NCBI GenBank assembly: GCA_028821455.1
Contig: JAPPGE010000047.1
Location: forward strand, 18,161-82,160
Reading direction: 5' to 3'
Source: a bacterium
Lineage (GTDB): Bacteria; Pseudomonadota; Alphaproteobacteria; SP197
Length of the DNA: 64,000 nucleotides
In this document: positions 1-9,737 of the stretch, in pieces
Layout: each line of letters begins with the position of its first letter
Numbering within the stretch: the first letter of the stretch is position 1
Notes under the pieces: model-generated
What the model was told of the DNA's origin: nothing
The model's database searches: none
The model's input: only the letters and a program-made list of their open reading frames with translations
Made by a program: the position numbers and the translations under genes

Positions 1-84
1 CCCGCCCCGCCCCCCAAAAATTATGTTCTCCCCCCCCCCCCCGGGGCGGGTGGGTTTTTTTCGGGGGGGGGGGCCGCCCCCCCC
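1..84. other. Low-complexity homopolymer sequence at window edge, probable assembly artefact
   Basis: The stretch is almost entirely runs of C, G, T and A, with C runs of about 14 and G runs of about 12. It runs directly into the interior of the nusB reading frame with no start codon or ribosome-binding site. Nothing else in the window looks like this. I read it as a contig end or a poor consensus rather than real genomic sequence, but raw reads would be needed to be sure. Confidence 0.7.
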
Positions 85-516
85 GCGTCCCGGCTTGCCG
101 CCGTTCAGGCCCTCTATGAAATCGACCGCAGCGCGGCGTCCGTCGACGAGGTGATCACTGCGGCGTGCGACCAGGGCGCCGTCCTCGACGAGAGCGGTCT
201 CAGCCATCCTGCCGACGCGCGCCTGCTGGCGGCGGTTGCGCGTGGCGCGATGGACAACCGCGAGATTCTCGACGACCTGATCGACGAAGCCCTGGCTTCC
301 AGCTGGACAACCGCCCGTCTCGAAACCCTCATGCGGGCAGTCTTGCGTGCCGGCGCCGGAGAACTCCTCGTCAGCAGCGAGGTGCCTGCGCGGGTCGTCA
401 TCAGCGACTATGTCGATGTCGCTCACGCCTTCTGGGAACGCGGCGAGCCCGGCATGGTCAACGCCGTTCTCGATCGCTTGGCACGCCATCTGCGGGCGGC
501 GGAGTTCGACACATGA
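85..516 (+). CDS. nusB: Transcription antitermination factor NusB (5'-truncated)
   Basis: NusB binds boxA RNA together with ribosomal protein S10 and supports antitermination of rRNA transcription. The frame is open from about base 85 and starts with RLAAVQALYEID, the conserved first helix of NusB. The GTG at 151 lies inside the domain and is not the true start. About 143 residues are present, close to the usual NusB length of 140-160, so only a few N-terminal residues are lost to the low-complexity bases. The C-terminus ends in the usual helix (VLDRLARHLR). The stop overlaps the thiL start as ATGA, so the two genes are translationally coupled. In alphaproteobacteria nusB commonly lies next to thiL and downstream of ribH. 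Confidence 0.88.
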   Translation, partial: ASRLAAVQALYEIDRSAASVDEVITAACDQGAVLDESGLSHPADARLLAAVARGAMDNREILDDLIDEALASSWTTARLETLMRAVLRAGAGELLVSSEVPARVVISDYVDVAHAFWERGEPGMVNAVLDRLARHLRAAEFDT

Positions 517-1511
517 GCGGCGGGGACGAGTTCACGATCATTCGTGGCCTGATGGCGCCACTCGCCCATCATCCCGGCGCACGCCGTCTGGCCGATGACG
601 GCGCCGTCCTGTCGGCACCGTCCGGCATGGACCTGGCGGTCACCAAGGACATGATGGTCGAGGGGGTTCACTTCTTGCCCGATGATCCGGCGGACCTCGT
701 CGCCCGCAAGTTGCTCCGCGCCAATCTCTCGGACCTCGCCGCCATGGGTGCCGAGCCATGCGGCTATCTCCTGGGGCTTGCATCGGACGGGCGCCGGCAA
801 CGCCCGTGGCTCGAGGACTTTGCCCACGGGCTGGCACGTGATCAGGAAGAGTACGGGATCAGTCTGCTCGGCGGCGATACCGTGGCGTCCGAGGGCGGTC
901 TCCTGACCCTGTCGATCACCGCCTTCGGCGAGGTTCCCGGCGGAATGTCGTTCGCCAGGGACATGGCGAGGGAGGGAGATGTTGTTGCCGTCACCGGAAC
1001 CATCGGAGATGCTGCGCTGGGGCTTCTCGTGCGAACCGGTGCCCTTCACGGGCTCGGGAACGCGGTCGAAACCCGGTTGGTGTCCCGCTATCGGTTGCCG
1101 CAGCCGAGAGTGTCATCGGGCGTTGCCCTGCGCCGTGTCGTTCACGGCGCAATCGATATCTCGGACGGCCTTCTGGCGGACGCGGCTCACCTCGCAACGG
1201 CGTCCAGACTCGCCATCGAGCTTGCTGTCGAAGCCATACCCTTGTCTGAAGACGTCCGGTGTGCGATCCGGCGCGATCCGGCGCTGCGGGACCGGACGCT
1301 GACCGGCGGCGATGACTACGAACTCCTCGTTACCCTGTCTCCCGATGATGTTGTCTGTGCCCTCGCCATCGCCGGGCAAAGCGGAGTCCCCCTTGCCGTC
1401 ATCGGGCGCTGCCACCGGGGTTCTGGTCTGACACTCCTCGATGGACAAGGCGAGCCCCTGGAGATCACTGATACGGGATGGCGCCACAGCGTCCTGGCGG
1501 ACGGTTGCTGA
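513..1511 (+). CDS. thiL: Thiamine-monophosphate kinase
   Basis: ThiL phosphorylates thiamine monophosphate to thiamine diphosphate with ATP, the last step of cofactor synthesis, in the cytoplasm. The 332-residue protein has the family's N-terminal DDGA motif (residues 28-31), the following D46/E50/H53 segment (TKDMMVEGVHF), the LLGGDTV nucleotide-binding motif and a C-terminal GGDDYELL motif. The length is normal. I chose the ATG at 513, which overlaps the nusB stop by 4 nt; the open frame extends upstream, but that part is a shadow of nusB. No thiamine riboswitch is visible. Confidence 0.93.
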   Translation: MSGGDEFTIIRGLMAPLAHHPGARRLADDGAVLSAPSGMDLAVTKDMMVEGVHFLPDDPADLVARKLLRANLSDLAAMGAEPCGYLLGLASDGRRQRPWLEDFAHGLARDQEEYGISLLGGDTVASEGGLLTLSITAFGEVPGGMSFARDMAREGDVVAVTGTIGDAALGLLVRTGALHGLGNAVETRLVSRYRLPQPRVSSGVALRRVVHGAIDISDGLLADAAHLATASRLAIELAVEAIPLSEDVRCAIRRDPALRDRTLTGGDDYELLVTLSPDDVVCALAIAGQSGVPLAVIGRCHRGSGLTLLDGQGEPLEITDTGWRHSVLADGC

Positions 1512-1716
1512 GCTCTCTCCTGCGAACAGCAGGAACAAACCACAGCGGATGCTTGCGAATCCAGTCTCGTTGTCGAAGGCCCAGAGCATCCAATCGCGCA
1601 CGACAGGGTGACGGGCTTCTCATCGACGGCAGCGCATCGGGAACGTTCCGAGCACTCGTCGCCTCGCGATAATGCGCCTCGAACTGCCTCTCTTGCGGTT
1701 CAATATGAAACGATAT

Positions 1717-1730
1717 AACATTACAATGTT
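1717..1730. promoter_or_regulatory. Zur-box-like palindrome over the zur promoter
   Basis: AACATT-AC-AATGTT is a perfect 6-bp inverted repeat with a 2-nt centre, 23 nt before the zur ATG. It overlaps a possible -10 element (TATAAC, 1714-1719). AT-rich palindromes of this kind are typical Fur/Zur operators, and zur is the first gene downstream, so autorepression by zinc-loaded Zur is the likely role. The assignment rests on symmetry and context only. Confidence 0.6.
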
Positions 1731-1753
1731 GAGTCACGATCAGGATTGAGCCG

Positions 1754-2260
1754 ATGACGGAATCCTCCATCCTCCCCCAGCCCTGTACGGATCCGGATTG
1801 TGGCGGGGAGCATACGCCGCATGAACGGGTGGCGCTCGCCAAATCAATTTGCGAGAGGCGCGGTGTCCGGATGACAGAGTTGCGCCAGCAGATCCTGGAA
1901 CTGCTTTGGGCAAGCGGTCGGCCGACGGGTGCTTATGAACTGATCGAGGCGCTCAGGCTCAGGGATTCGCGTCCGGTCGGACCGCCGACGGTGTACAGAG
2001 CGCTTGAATTCCTGATGGCGCAGGGTGTCGTTTCCAAGATCGAAAGCCTGAACGCCTACGTCCCGTGCATCCATCCCGAGAGAGACCACGATTGCCTGTT
2101 CTTCATCTGCAGCGACTGCCGGGCATCGGTCGAGCTTGAGGATCCGCGGATCGGGGGTCTGCTTGCCGAGGATGCCGCCGTCCTCGGATTCGTTGCGACA
2201 CGTCGCACGATCGAAGTCGAGGGCACGTGCGCGCAGTGCATGGAAGCCGACGCGGCATAG
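1754..2260 (+). CDS. zur: Zinc uptake regulator Zur (Fur family)
   Basis: Zur is a zinc-sensing repressor that binds operators in front of zinc-import genes. The 168-residue protein has the Fur-family winged helix (around residues 35-95, including a VGPPTVYRALEFL recognition region). The dimerisation domain follows, with two CxxC pairs (CSDC and the C-terminal CAQC) that form the structural zinc site, and an HPERDHDCLFF segment typical of the sensing site. An extra N-terminal CTDPDC is present. I call it Zur rather than Fur or Mur because znuCBA follow on the same strand. A Zur-box-like palindrome overlaps its promoter. Confidence 0.85.
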   Translation: MTESSILPQPCTDPDCGGEHTPHERVALAKSICERRGVRMTELRQQILELLWASGRPTGAYELIEALRLRDSRPVGPPTVYRALEFLMAQGVVSKIESLNAYVPCIHPERDHDCLFFICSDCRASVELEDPRIGGLLAEDAAVLGFVATRRTIEVEGTCAQCMEADAA

Positions 2261-2356
2261 ACGGAAACGAGGAACTGGACCCATGGAGAGCCGGTGCCCG
2301 GACGGGCGGCCGCGGAAACTGAACGTGAGTGCGGCAACCTGGCATGGAGCGCCGTC

Positions 2357-2491
2357 ATGAGGACGTGGCGTACAGTTCCGCTCCGGTTGTTGCCGCTCGG
2401 CGCCGGCTCCCGGCTGCTCGGGGCGGCCCTGATCGTTGCCGTTCTCTGGGGCGCCTTCTTGTGGGCCACGTCGACGCCGGGGGGATCATGA
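2357..2491 (+). CDS. Small single-pass membrane ORF coupled to znuC (unrecognised)
   Basis: This is a 44-residue ORF. A basic N-terminus (MRTWRTVPLRLLPLG) is followed by one strongly hydrophobic segment, about residues 21-36 (LGAALIVAVLWGAFLW), then a short polar tail. GGAG at 2346-2349 lies 7 nt before the ATG. Its TGA overlaps the znuC ATG (ATGA at 2488-2491), the same junction type used by znuC/znuB and znuB/znuA, which argues that it is translated. A longer frame from a GTG at 2294 exists but adds non-hydrophobic residues and has no better ribosome-binding site. I do not recognise the family. It may be a small accessory protein of the zinc transporter, or only a leader that delivers ribosomes to znuC. 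Confidence 0.5.
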   Translation: MRTWRTVPLRLLPLGAGSRLLGAALIVAVLWGAFLWATSTPGGS

Positions 2492-3231
2492 CCTACGCCC
2501 TTGCGTTTCAGGACCTGACTCTCGGCTACGACCGGAATCCTGCGGTGCATCGTCTGTGCGGCGAGATCGCCGAGGGCAGCCTGACAGCCATCGTCGGCCC
2601 GAACGGGGCGGGCAAGTCCACGATGCTGAAGGGGGTGAACGGCTCACTCCGGCCGCTCACGGGCCGGATTGCCTTCGGCGGACTCACGCGAGGCGAGATT
2701 GCCTATCTGCCACAGCAATCGGACATCGACCGGTCTTTCCCGGTCGCAGTCGCTGACCTTGTAGCCATGGGTCTCTGGCAGGAGATCGGCGGCTTTGCCG
2801 GCCTGAGGGCCACTCATCGCGCCCGCGTTGCGGAAGCGATTTCCGCGGTGGGTCTCGAGGGGTTCGAGAGGCGGCCGATCGGGTCGCTGTCGGGCGGGCA
2901 GATCCAACGCGCGCTCTTTGCCCGTCTGCTGCTGCAGGACGCGCGGCTCGTCCTGCTGGACGAACCCTTCACAGCCGTCGACGCGAAAACGGTGGCGGAC
3001 CTGATCAGCGTGGTGCGGCGTTGGCACGGTGAGGGCCGCACGGTGCTCGCTGTCTTGCACGATATCGATACGGTGCGGGCTCATTTCCCCCGCACACTGA
3101 TGCTGGCGCGCGAACTCGTTGCCCATGGACCCACGGCGCAAGTTCTGACGGCCGAGAACCAGTTCCGCGCGCGACAGATGTGCGAGGCCTGCGCAGGCCC
3201 GCCACATGTGTGCGGGCGAAGCGCTGAATGA
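2488..3231 (+). CDS. znuC: High-affinity zinc ABC transporter, ATP-binding protein ZnuC
   Basis: ZnuC powers zinc import across the inner membrane with ZnuB and ZnuA. The 247-residue ATPase has Walker A (GPNGAGKST, residues 37-45), the Q-loop region (YLPQQSDID), the signature LSGGQIQRA, Walker B (RLVLLDEPF) and the switch histidine (VLHDID). The C-terminus is short and cysteine-containing (MCEACAG). I chose the ATG at 2488, which overlaps the preceding small ORF; the longer upstream frame has no domain content. The stop overlaps the znuB ATG by 4 nt. Expression is probably zinc-repressed through Zur. Confidence 0.93.
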   Translation: MTYALAFQDLTLGYDRNPAVHRLCGEIAEGSLTAIVGPNGAGKSTMLKGVNGSLRPLTGRIAFGGLTRGEIAYLPQQSDIDRSFPVAVADLVAMGLWQEIGGFAGLRATHRARVAEAISAVGLEGFERRPIGSLSGGQIQRALFARLLLQDARLVLLDEPFTAVDAKTVADLISVVRRWHGEGRTVLAVLHDIDTVRAHFPRTLMLARELVAHGPTAQVLTAENQFRARQMCEACAGPPHVCGRSAE

Positions 3232-4112
3232 TGTGGGAACTCCTCATTCACCCCTTTGCCGATTTCGGCTTTATGCGGCGCGCGCTGATGGGTTGCATCG
3301 CAATCTCGGTCGGCGCGACACCGGTCGGGGTGTTCCTGATGCTGCGCCGCATGAGCCTGACGGGCGATGCAATGGCCCATGCGATTCTGCCGGGTGCGGC
3401 CGTCGGCTATCTCGTCGCGGGCCTCTCGCTCGGGGCGATGACTGTTGGTGGGCTGATCGCAGGCATGGCCGTGGCTCTTCTCGCCGGTTTCGTGACCCGC
3501 GTGACGGCGCTGCGCGAGGACGCGAGCCTGGCGGCCTTCTATCTGATCTCATTGGCGGTGGGCGTGCTGATCGTGTCCACCAGAGGCAGCAATGTGGACC
3601 TGATGCACGTGCTCTTCGGCACCGTGCTTGCACTCGACGATGCCGCCCTGGTCCTGCTCTGTTCCATCGCGAGTGTCTCGATCTTCACGCTCGCAGTCGT
3701 GTTTCGGCCACTCGTGCTCGAATGCGCGGATCCGCAGTTCCTGCGATCGGTAAGCGGATTCAGCGCCGTGACACATTTCACGTTTCTTTCCCTTGTCGTG
3801 CTGAACCTCGTGGCCGGCTTTCACGCACTCGGCACGTTGATGGCGGTCGGCATCATGATCCTTCCCGCAGCCGCCGCGCGATTCTGGGCAGTCGGCATCG
3901 GCGCGCTGATCGCCGTCGCTGTCTCGATCGCCATGATCTCGAGCGTGAGCGGCCTTGTCCTTTCCTACCATGCCGGCCTGCCGTCCGGGCCGGCGATCAT
4001 TCTTGTCGCAGGCGTCGCCTACGCACTGTCGGTGGTCTTCGGTCCAGCGGGCGGTCTTGTCGCGCGAGCCCGGCTGCGCCATCACCTCGAAGCCTGGAGT
4101 GGAACCCCATGA
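3228..4112 (+). CDS. znuB: High-affinity zinc ABC transporter, permease ZnuB
   Basis: ZnuB is the membrane channel of the zinc importer (ABC-3 permease family). The 294-residue protein is almost entirely hydrophobic, with around eight predicted membrane segments. It carries family motifs such as RRMSLTGDAMAHAILPGAAV near residue 40 and GTLMAVGIMILPAAAARFW near residue 205. Both ends overlap neighbours as ATGA, so it is translated with znuC and znuA. Manganese/iron ABC-3 permeases look similar, but the zur and His-rich znuA context points to zinc. Confidence 0.92.
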   Translation: MMWELLIHPFADFGFMRRALMGCIAISVGATPVGVFLMLRRMSLTGDAMAHAILPGAAVGYLVAGLSLGAMTVGGLIAGMAVALLAGFVTRVTALREDASLAAFYLISLAVGVLIVSTRGSNVDLMHVLFGTVLALDDAALVLLCSIASVSIFTLAVVFRPLVLECADPQFLRSVSGFSAVTHFTFLSLVVLNLVAGFHALGTLMAVGIMILPAAAARFWAVGIGALIAVAVSIAMISSVSGLVLSYHAGLPSGPAIILVAGVAYALSVVFGPAGGLVARARLRHHLEAWSGTP

Positions 4113-5095
4113 TGAGAGCCTTTCTCGGATCCGCAATTGCTGCCATCGCCCTGTCGCTGGCCATACCCATGGTGGCACAGTCGAACGAGCCTATGCGCGT
4201 GGTCGCGACCTTCTCGATCCTTGGCGACATGGTGGGGCGCATCGGAGATGAGCATGTTTCGGTGATCACGCTCGTCGGTCCGGATGGCGATACGCACGTC
4301 TATCAGCCCACCCCGACTGCCGCACGGGCCGTCAGCGAAGCCGACATCCTGATCGTAAACGGACTACAGTTCGAAGGCTGGCTCGACCGGCTGATCGACG
4401 CTTCCGATTTCGATGGCGTGCGCGTGGTGGCCACTGACGGGATCGAGCCGATGGCTTTCGACGACATGCACGGTCATGTCGACAGCCACGAAGACCATGC
4501 CGAGGCAACCCACGACGATGACCACGAGGAACATGCCGAGGCAGGCCACGACCCCCATGACCATGGCGTCTTCGACCCGCACGCCTGGCAGAGCCTGCGC
4601 AACGCCGTGGCCTATGTCGACAACATTACTGCCGCTCTGGCTCAGGCCGATCCGGCGAACGCGGTCGACTTCTACCAGAACCGCGCGGCTTACGTCGCCG
4701 AGCTCGAGGCACTTGATACGGAGATCCGCGAAATCGTGGCAGGCCTGCCTGCCGACCGCCGCATCGTCGTGACATCGCACGATGCGTTCCAGTACTTCGG
4801 TCGAGACTATGGACTGACGTTCCTGGCGCCCCAGGGAATCAGCACCGAGTCGGAGGCATCGGCGCAGGACGTCGCCCGTCTGATCGAGCGCATCCGTGAC
4901 GAGGGTATCTCCGCCGTTTTCGTCGAGAACATCACCGATGGGCGCTTGCTCGAGCAGATAGCAAACGAAACCGGGGCTACGATCGGCGGCACGCTCTATC
5001 CCGGCGCGTTGTCCGGCCCGGACGGTTCGGCACCGACCTACCTCGAGATGATGCGGCACAACGCGATGACGCTGGCCCAGGCGCTGACTCCGTGA
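4109..5095 (+). CDS. znuA: Zinc ABC transporter, periplasmic binding protein ZnuA
   Basis: ZnuA captures zinc in the periplasm and passes it to ZnuB/ZnuC. The 328-residue protein has a signal peptide over about the first 25 residues (hydrophobic core AIAAIALSLAIPM). The cluster A-I metal-binding histidines are in DGDTHVYQPTP and near VVTSHDAFQYFG. A charged loop very rich in His, Asp and Glu (about residues 115-155) is the hallmark of zinc-specific members. The open frame upstream of 4109 is a shadow of znuB. ATG ATG gives two possible starts; the first overlaps the znuB stop. Confidence 0.93.
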   Translation: MMRAFLGSAIAAIALSLAIPMVAQSNEPMRVVATFSILGDMVGRIGDEHVSVITLVGPDGDTHVYQPTPTAARAVSEADILIVNGLQFEGWLDRLIDASDFDGVRVVATDGIEPMAFDDMHGHVDSHEDHAEATHDDDHEEHAEAGHDPHDHGVFDPHAWQSLRNAVAYVDNITAALAQADPANAVDFYQNRAAYVAELEALDTEIREIVAGLPADRRIVVTSHDAFQYFGRDYGLTFLAPQGISTESEASAQDVARLIERIRDEGISAVFVENITDGRLLEQIANETGATIGGTLYPGALSGPDGSAPTYLEMMRHNAMTLAQALTP

Positions 5096-5536
5096 GCCGC
5101 CAAGGGGCCGTGCGCCGAGTGGCTTCTTGTCTGCCGTTCAGAGTGTCGGGTTGCTGATGGCTGAAGGCTCCGTGGTACGGCCTGCGTTCCCTGCCGTGGC
5201 TCACAAGGAGTCAATCCATCACAGGGTGCACGCGGGGCCGGCAACTGCCTGCACCGTCGTTGCCGGAGACCCACGTTCCGCAGCAGGCTGCGAGCGCCGG
5301 GATGCCGTCCTCGATGAGGCCGGATGACTGCTTTCAGAAGCAGGCGGCTCGTTGTGGTGAGCTCCGCCGGCGCCGGGCCGAACCCGCAGCGTCGATCGGT
5401 CCCATTGAATTGGCGCGCGTGATCCGTCTATAAACCATCCTTCCTGATTTCGCGGACTGTGTCGGGCAACGGCCGGGTCCGGCACCGCGCCTCAGGAACA
5501 CCCCGGCCGGACTTCACGTCAGGGAGCTAGGGAACG
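5096..5536. other. 441-nt intergenic region between znuA and hppA
   Basis: No convincing coding sequence is visible on either strand; the short open frames have no recognisable domains or good ribosome-binding sites. The right part holds a promoter for hppA (5405-5434). I see no T-run terminator for the znu operon here and no recognisable riboswitch. Confidence 0.6.
5405..5434 (+). promoter_or_regulatory. Sigma-70-type promoter for hppA
   Basis: TTGAAT (5405-5410), an 18-nt spacer and TATAAA (5429-5434) stand out as an AT-rich patch in GC-rich DNA about 100 nt before the hppA start. It fits a housekeeping promoter and would leave a 5' leader of roughly 95 nt. Confidence 0.55.
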
Positions 5537-7618
<2,082 letters not shown>

Positions 7619-7629
7619 CACGGTGTCTT

Positions 7630-7674
7630 CCCGGAACGCGAAGGAGCAGCCGAAAGGCAGCCTTGCGTTCCGGG
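7630..7674 (+). terminator. Rho-independent-type terminator after hppA
   Basis: CCCGGAACGCGAAGG (7630-7644) pairs with CCTTGCGTTCCGGG (7661-7674), giving a stem of about 14 bp with one bulge and a 16-nt loop. A moderately pyrimidine-rich tail (TTTCCCTTCTCTTC) follows. It lies 11 nt after the hppA stop. There is no T-run on the other side, so it probably does not serve the convergent bamE. Confidence 0.7.
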
Positions 7675-7848
7675 TTTCCCTTCTCTTCGCGCACCGTGGG
7701 GAAGGGAGGCCGTGGTTCGGGTAATCGAGGCAGGCGAGGAACTGCAGACCGGGGAGTCTCCGCGTATCATGCCGCGGGGCGAGCGGTTGCCCTGCGATGC
7801 CGGATCCCTGGTGTCAGAAGATGTGCTCGCCACCAGGGCGGGATAGCT

Positions 7849-8319
7849 TCAGGGCGTGGTCGGGAACTGGGCCGTGGTTCCAGGGGAATCGAAGCGCCCG
7901 ATATTGCCGAGCAGTTGTTCGAGGAGACCCAGGTCACGCCCATGCGTTGGTGTGGCACGGGAAACGGGATCGATGACAATGCCGTCCTCGATCGTCAACA
8001 TGGCGATCTCCTCGACGATTCCCGACGAATCGAAGGCGATGGCGACCACGGTCTGCAACTCGGTTTCGGGAAGGGACAGAACAGAAGTGGTCCGGTACTG
8101 GCTGATGTAGAACCACGTGTCCTCGCCAAAGAGCGAACGCGACGATGGCGTTCCCAGTCGGCGCGTCACCTCAGTCCTGTGGTCGACACCGGGCTCGATA
8201 CTTGCCACGACTTCCTGGTTCAGCACCTGGCCATGCCTCGACACGCGCGGTTCGCACGCTGCAAGAACCGTGGCGATGAGGACTGGCGCGGCTATGGTCG
8301 CAAGATGGAGAGACTTCAT
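7849..8319 (-). CDS. bamE: Outer membrane assembly lipoprotein BamE (SmpA/OmlA family)
   Basis: BamE is a small lipoprotein of the BAM complex that inserts beta-barrel proteins into the outer membrane. The 156-residue protein starts with a lipoprotein signal peptide (MKSLHLATIAAPVLIATVLAAC, lipobox LAAC, acylated Cys about residue 22). It contains the SmpA/OmlA signature: a turn of the type GVDHRTEVTRRLGTPS followed by DTWFYISQY. I chose the ATG at 8319 because it gives a proper signal peptide; the frame stays open further upstream without sense. It diverges from the next gene with only 42 bp between starts, and bamA lies 46 kb away in this window. Confidence 0.88.
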   Translation of the reverse strand: MKSLHLATIAAPVLIATVLAACEPRVSRHGQVLNQEVVASIEPGVDHRTEVTRRLGTPSSRSLFGEDTWFYISQYRTTSVLSLPETELQTVVAIAFDSSGIVEEIAMLTIEDGIVIDPVSRATPTHGRDLGLLEQLLGNIGRFDSPGTTAQFPTTP

Positions 8320-8361
8320 TGACCGGACCGTTTCGTATTCGTATTGAGGCCACGAACGACG

Positions 8362-8937
8362 ATGCAAGTCAATCCTGAAGACATGGTCACGTGGAAAGTC
8401 CTGCGACAGCTGCTGAACCGCTCCCGCTTCAGCGAGCGTGCCCATCTCCTCCACGATGCCATCGTGGCCCAGGCCCGCAAACCGGACTTGTTTCGGTGTC
8501 ATGCCATTCCCGACACCTTCGATGGCCGTTTCGAGTTTCTGGTGCTCCATGTGCTCCTCGTGATGCGTCGACTGAGAACCAGCGGCACTGGTGGCGACGA
8601 CGCGGCGCAGGAGCTCTTCGATCTCGTGTTTGCCGACTTCGATCGGGCGCTGCGTGAAACCGGTGTCGGTGATCTCAAGGTGGGATCTCGGATCCGCCGG
8701 ATGGCCCAGGCCTACTTCGGACGCGCCCGCGCCCTAGACGATGCGCTGGCGGCCCCCGTGCCGGACGACCTCGACAAGGTGCTGGAACGCAACGTTTACG
8801 GTACGGTAACCGTCGGGCCAGAGACGCTCAGCCGTCTCGCCTCCTATGTGCGCCGCCAGGTGGCGCACTTCGACTGCATGGAGAACCATCGCGTGCTCAC
8901 CGGACATATCGACTTCGCGGGCGTGGAGGGCGAGTGA
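8362..8937 (+). CDS. Ubiquinol-cytochrome c chaperone family protein (CBP3-like)
   Basis: The protein has 191 residues. It resembles the CBP3/UQCC1-type chaperone family linked to cytochrome b and bc1 complex assembly: WKVLRQLLNRSRF near the start, FDGRFEFLVLHVLLVMRRL around residues 50-70, and FDRALRETGVGDLKVGSRIRRM around residues 90-115. No signal peptide is visible. I chose the ATG at 8362 over a TTG at 8344; neither has a strong Shine-Dalgarno. The same family is commonly found between bamE and yceD/rpmF in alphaproteobacteria. The precise function in bacteria is inferred from the mitochondrial homologue. Confidence 0.8.
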   Translation: MQVNPEDMVTWKVLRQLLNRSRFSERAHLLHDAIVAQARKPDLFRCHAIPDTFDGRFEFLVLHVLLVMRRLRTSGTGGDDAAQELFDLVFADFDRALRETGVGDLKVGSRIRRMAQAYFGRARALDDALAAPVPDDLDKVLERNVYGTVTVGPETLSRLASYVRRQVAHFDCMENHRVLTGHIDFAGVEGE

Positions 8938-8939
8938 CC

Positions 8940-9461
8940 ATGCAGGCTCTTCCGTTCTCACGGCCGTTCGACGTGAGCCATCTTGGCGATGGCAATACCC
9001 AACACCAGCGGATCGAGGCGACGCCTGGTGAGTGCGATGACCTGGCGTTGTTCCTCGGAACCGTTGCCGTGCGTTGTCTTCAGGCCGATGTTGCACTGAC
9101 CCGCCGCGGCCGGCAGATTCGGGCCGACATCCACGTTCGCGCCGATATCATCCAGACCTGTGTTGTCACCCTGGACCATCTCGACACCGCGATTGATGAG
9201 GGGTTTTCCCTGACCTTTGACCCGGATGTCCGGCCAAGTGGCGAGTTTGACGAGCCTCTTTCCGTGACCGACGACGATCCACCCGAGCCCCTTGTGGATG
9301 AAACAGTCGATGCCGGCATTGCGGTCGGGGAGATGATGGCGCTTGCCCTCGATCCGTGGCCGCGCAGGCCGGGAGCAGAGATCGACCGCGACCTCGCCGT
9401 CGTCGAGTCCGTCCGCACATCACCCTTCGCTGTTCTGAAGTCCCTCAAGGAGGACGATTGA
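8940..9461 (+). CDS. YceD / DUF177 family protein
   Basis: This 173-residue acidic protein belongs to the DUF177 family, which almost always precedes rpmF and has been linked in plants and bacteria to 23S rRNA accumulation. Visible features are a central CVVTLDHLDTAIDEGF (bacterial homologues often have a cysteine in this region) and a DDDPPEPL / VDAGIAVGEMMALALDPWPR stretch typical of the C-terminal half. The start is either the ATG at 8940 or the GTG at 8934, which would overlap the previous stop as GTGA. It ends just before rpmF, as expected. Confidence 0.82.
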   Translation: MQALPFSRPFDVSHLGDGNTQHQRIEATPGECDDLALFLGTVAVRCLQADVALTRRGRQIRADIHVRADIIQTCVVTLDHLDTAIDEGFSLTFDPDVRPSGEFDEPLSVTDDDPPEPLVDETVDAGIAVGEMMALALDPWPRRPGAEIDRDLAVVESVRTSPFAVLKSLKEDD

Positions 9462-9465
9462 GCGG

Positions 9466-9493
9466 TTGTTCTCCTGGTGAAACACGATTATAG
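9466..9493 (+). promoter_or_regulatory. Possible promoter for rpmF-plsX-fabH
   Basis: TTGTTC (9466-9471), a 16-nt spacer and TTATAG (9488-9493) lie between the yceD stop and the rpmF start, in a locally AT-rich patch. It would give a leader of about 30 nt. This is pattern-matching only, and read-through from upstream is also possible. Confidence 0.4.
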
Positions 9494-9530
9494 AGGTCGG
9501 CGGTCTGCAATCGCGTCGAGGGCGCAAGTC

Positions 9531-9716
9531 ATGGCGGTTCCAAAGAAAAAAGTGTCCCGTTCCAGGCGCGGTCAACGCCGGTCCCACAAAGGTCCGGGCC
9601 TTGTCGGTACGACCGAATGCGCCAACTGCGGTGAAATCAAGCTTCCGCACCATGTGTGCAGGTACTGCGGCCACTACCGTGACCGTCCGGTCACGGAACC
9701 CAGGCAGGCTTACTGA
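9531..9716 (+). CDS. rpmF: 50S ribosomal protein L32
   Basis: L32 is a small protein of the large ribosomal subunit. The 61-residue sequence starts [20 protein letters not shown] and has the zinc-ribbon-like pair CANC and CRYC, so it is a cysteine-containing (C+) L32. I chose the ATG at 9531 because it gives the universal MAVPKKK start. The rpmF-plsX-fabH order ties ribosome synthesis to phospholipid and fatty-acid initiation, as in many bacteria. Confidence 0.96.
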   Translation: MAVPKKKVSRSRRGQRRSHKGPGLVGTTECANCGEIKLPHHVCRYCGHYRDRPVTEPRQAY

Positions 9717-9737
9717 GTCCGACTGCATGCTTCGCTG

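Noticed and set aside
1518-1534. TCCTGC-GAACA-GCAGGA hairpin after thiL as a terminator
   Set aside because: The stem is only 6 bp and is followed by ACAAACC, with no T-run; it may be chance.
3206-4108. Possible N-terminal extension of ZnuA (open frame from 3206)
   Set aside because: It overlaps znuB throughout, is Arg-rich, and the real ZnuA start at 4109 gives a proper signal peptide.
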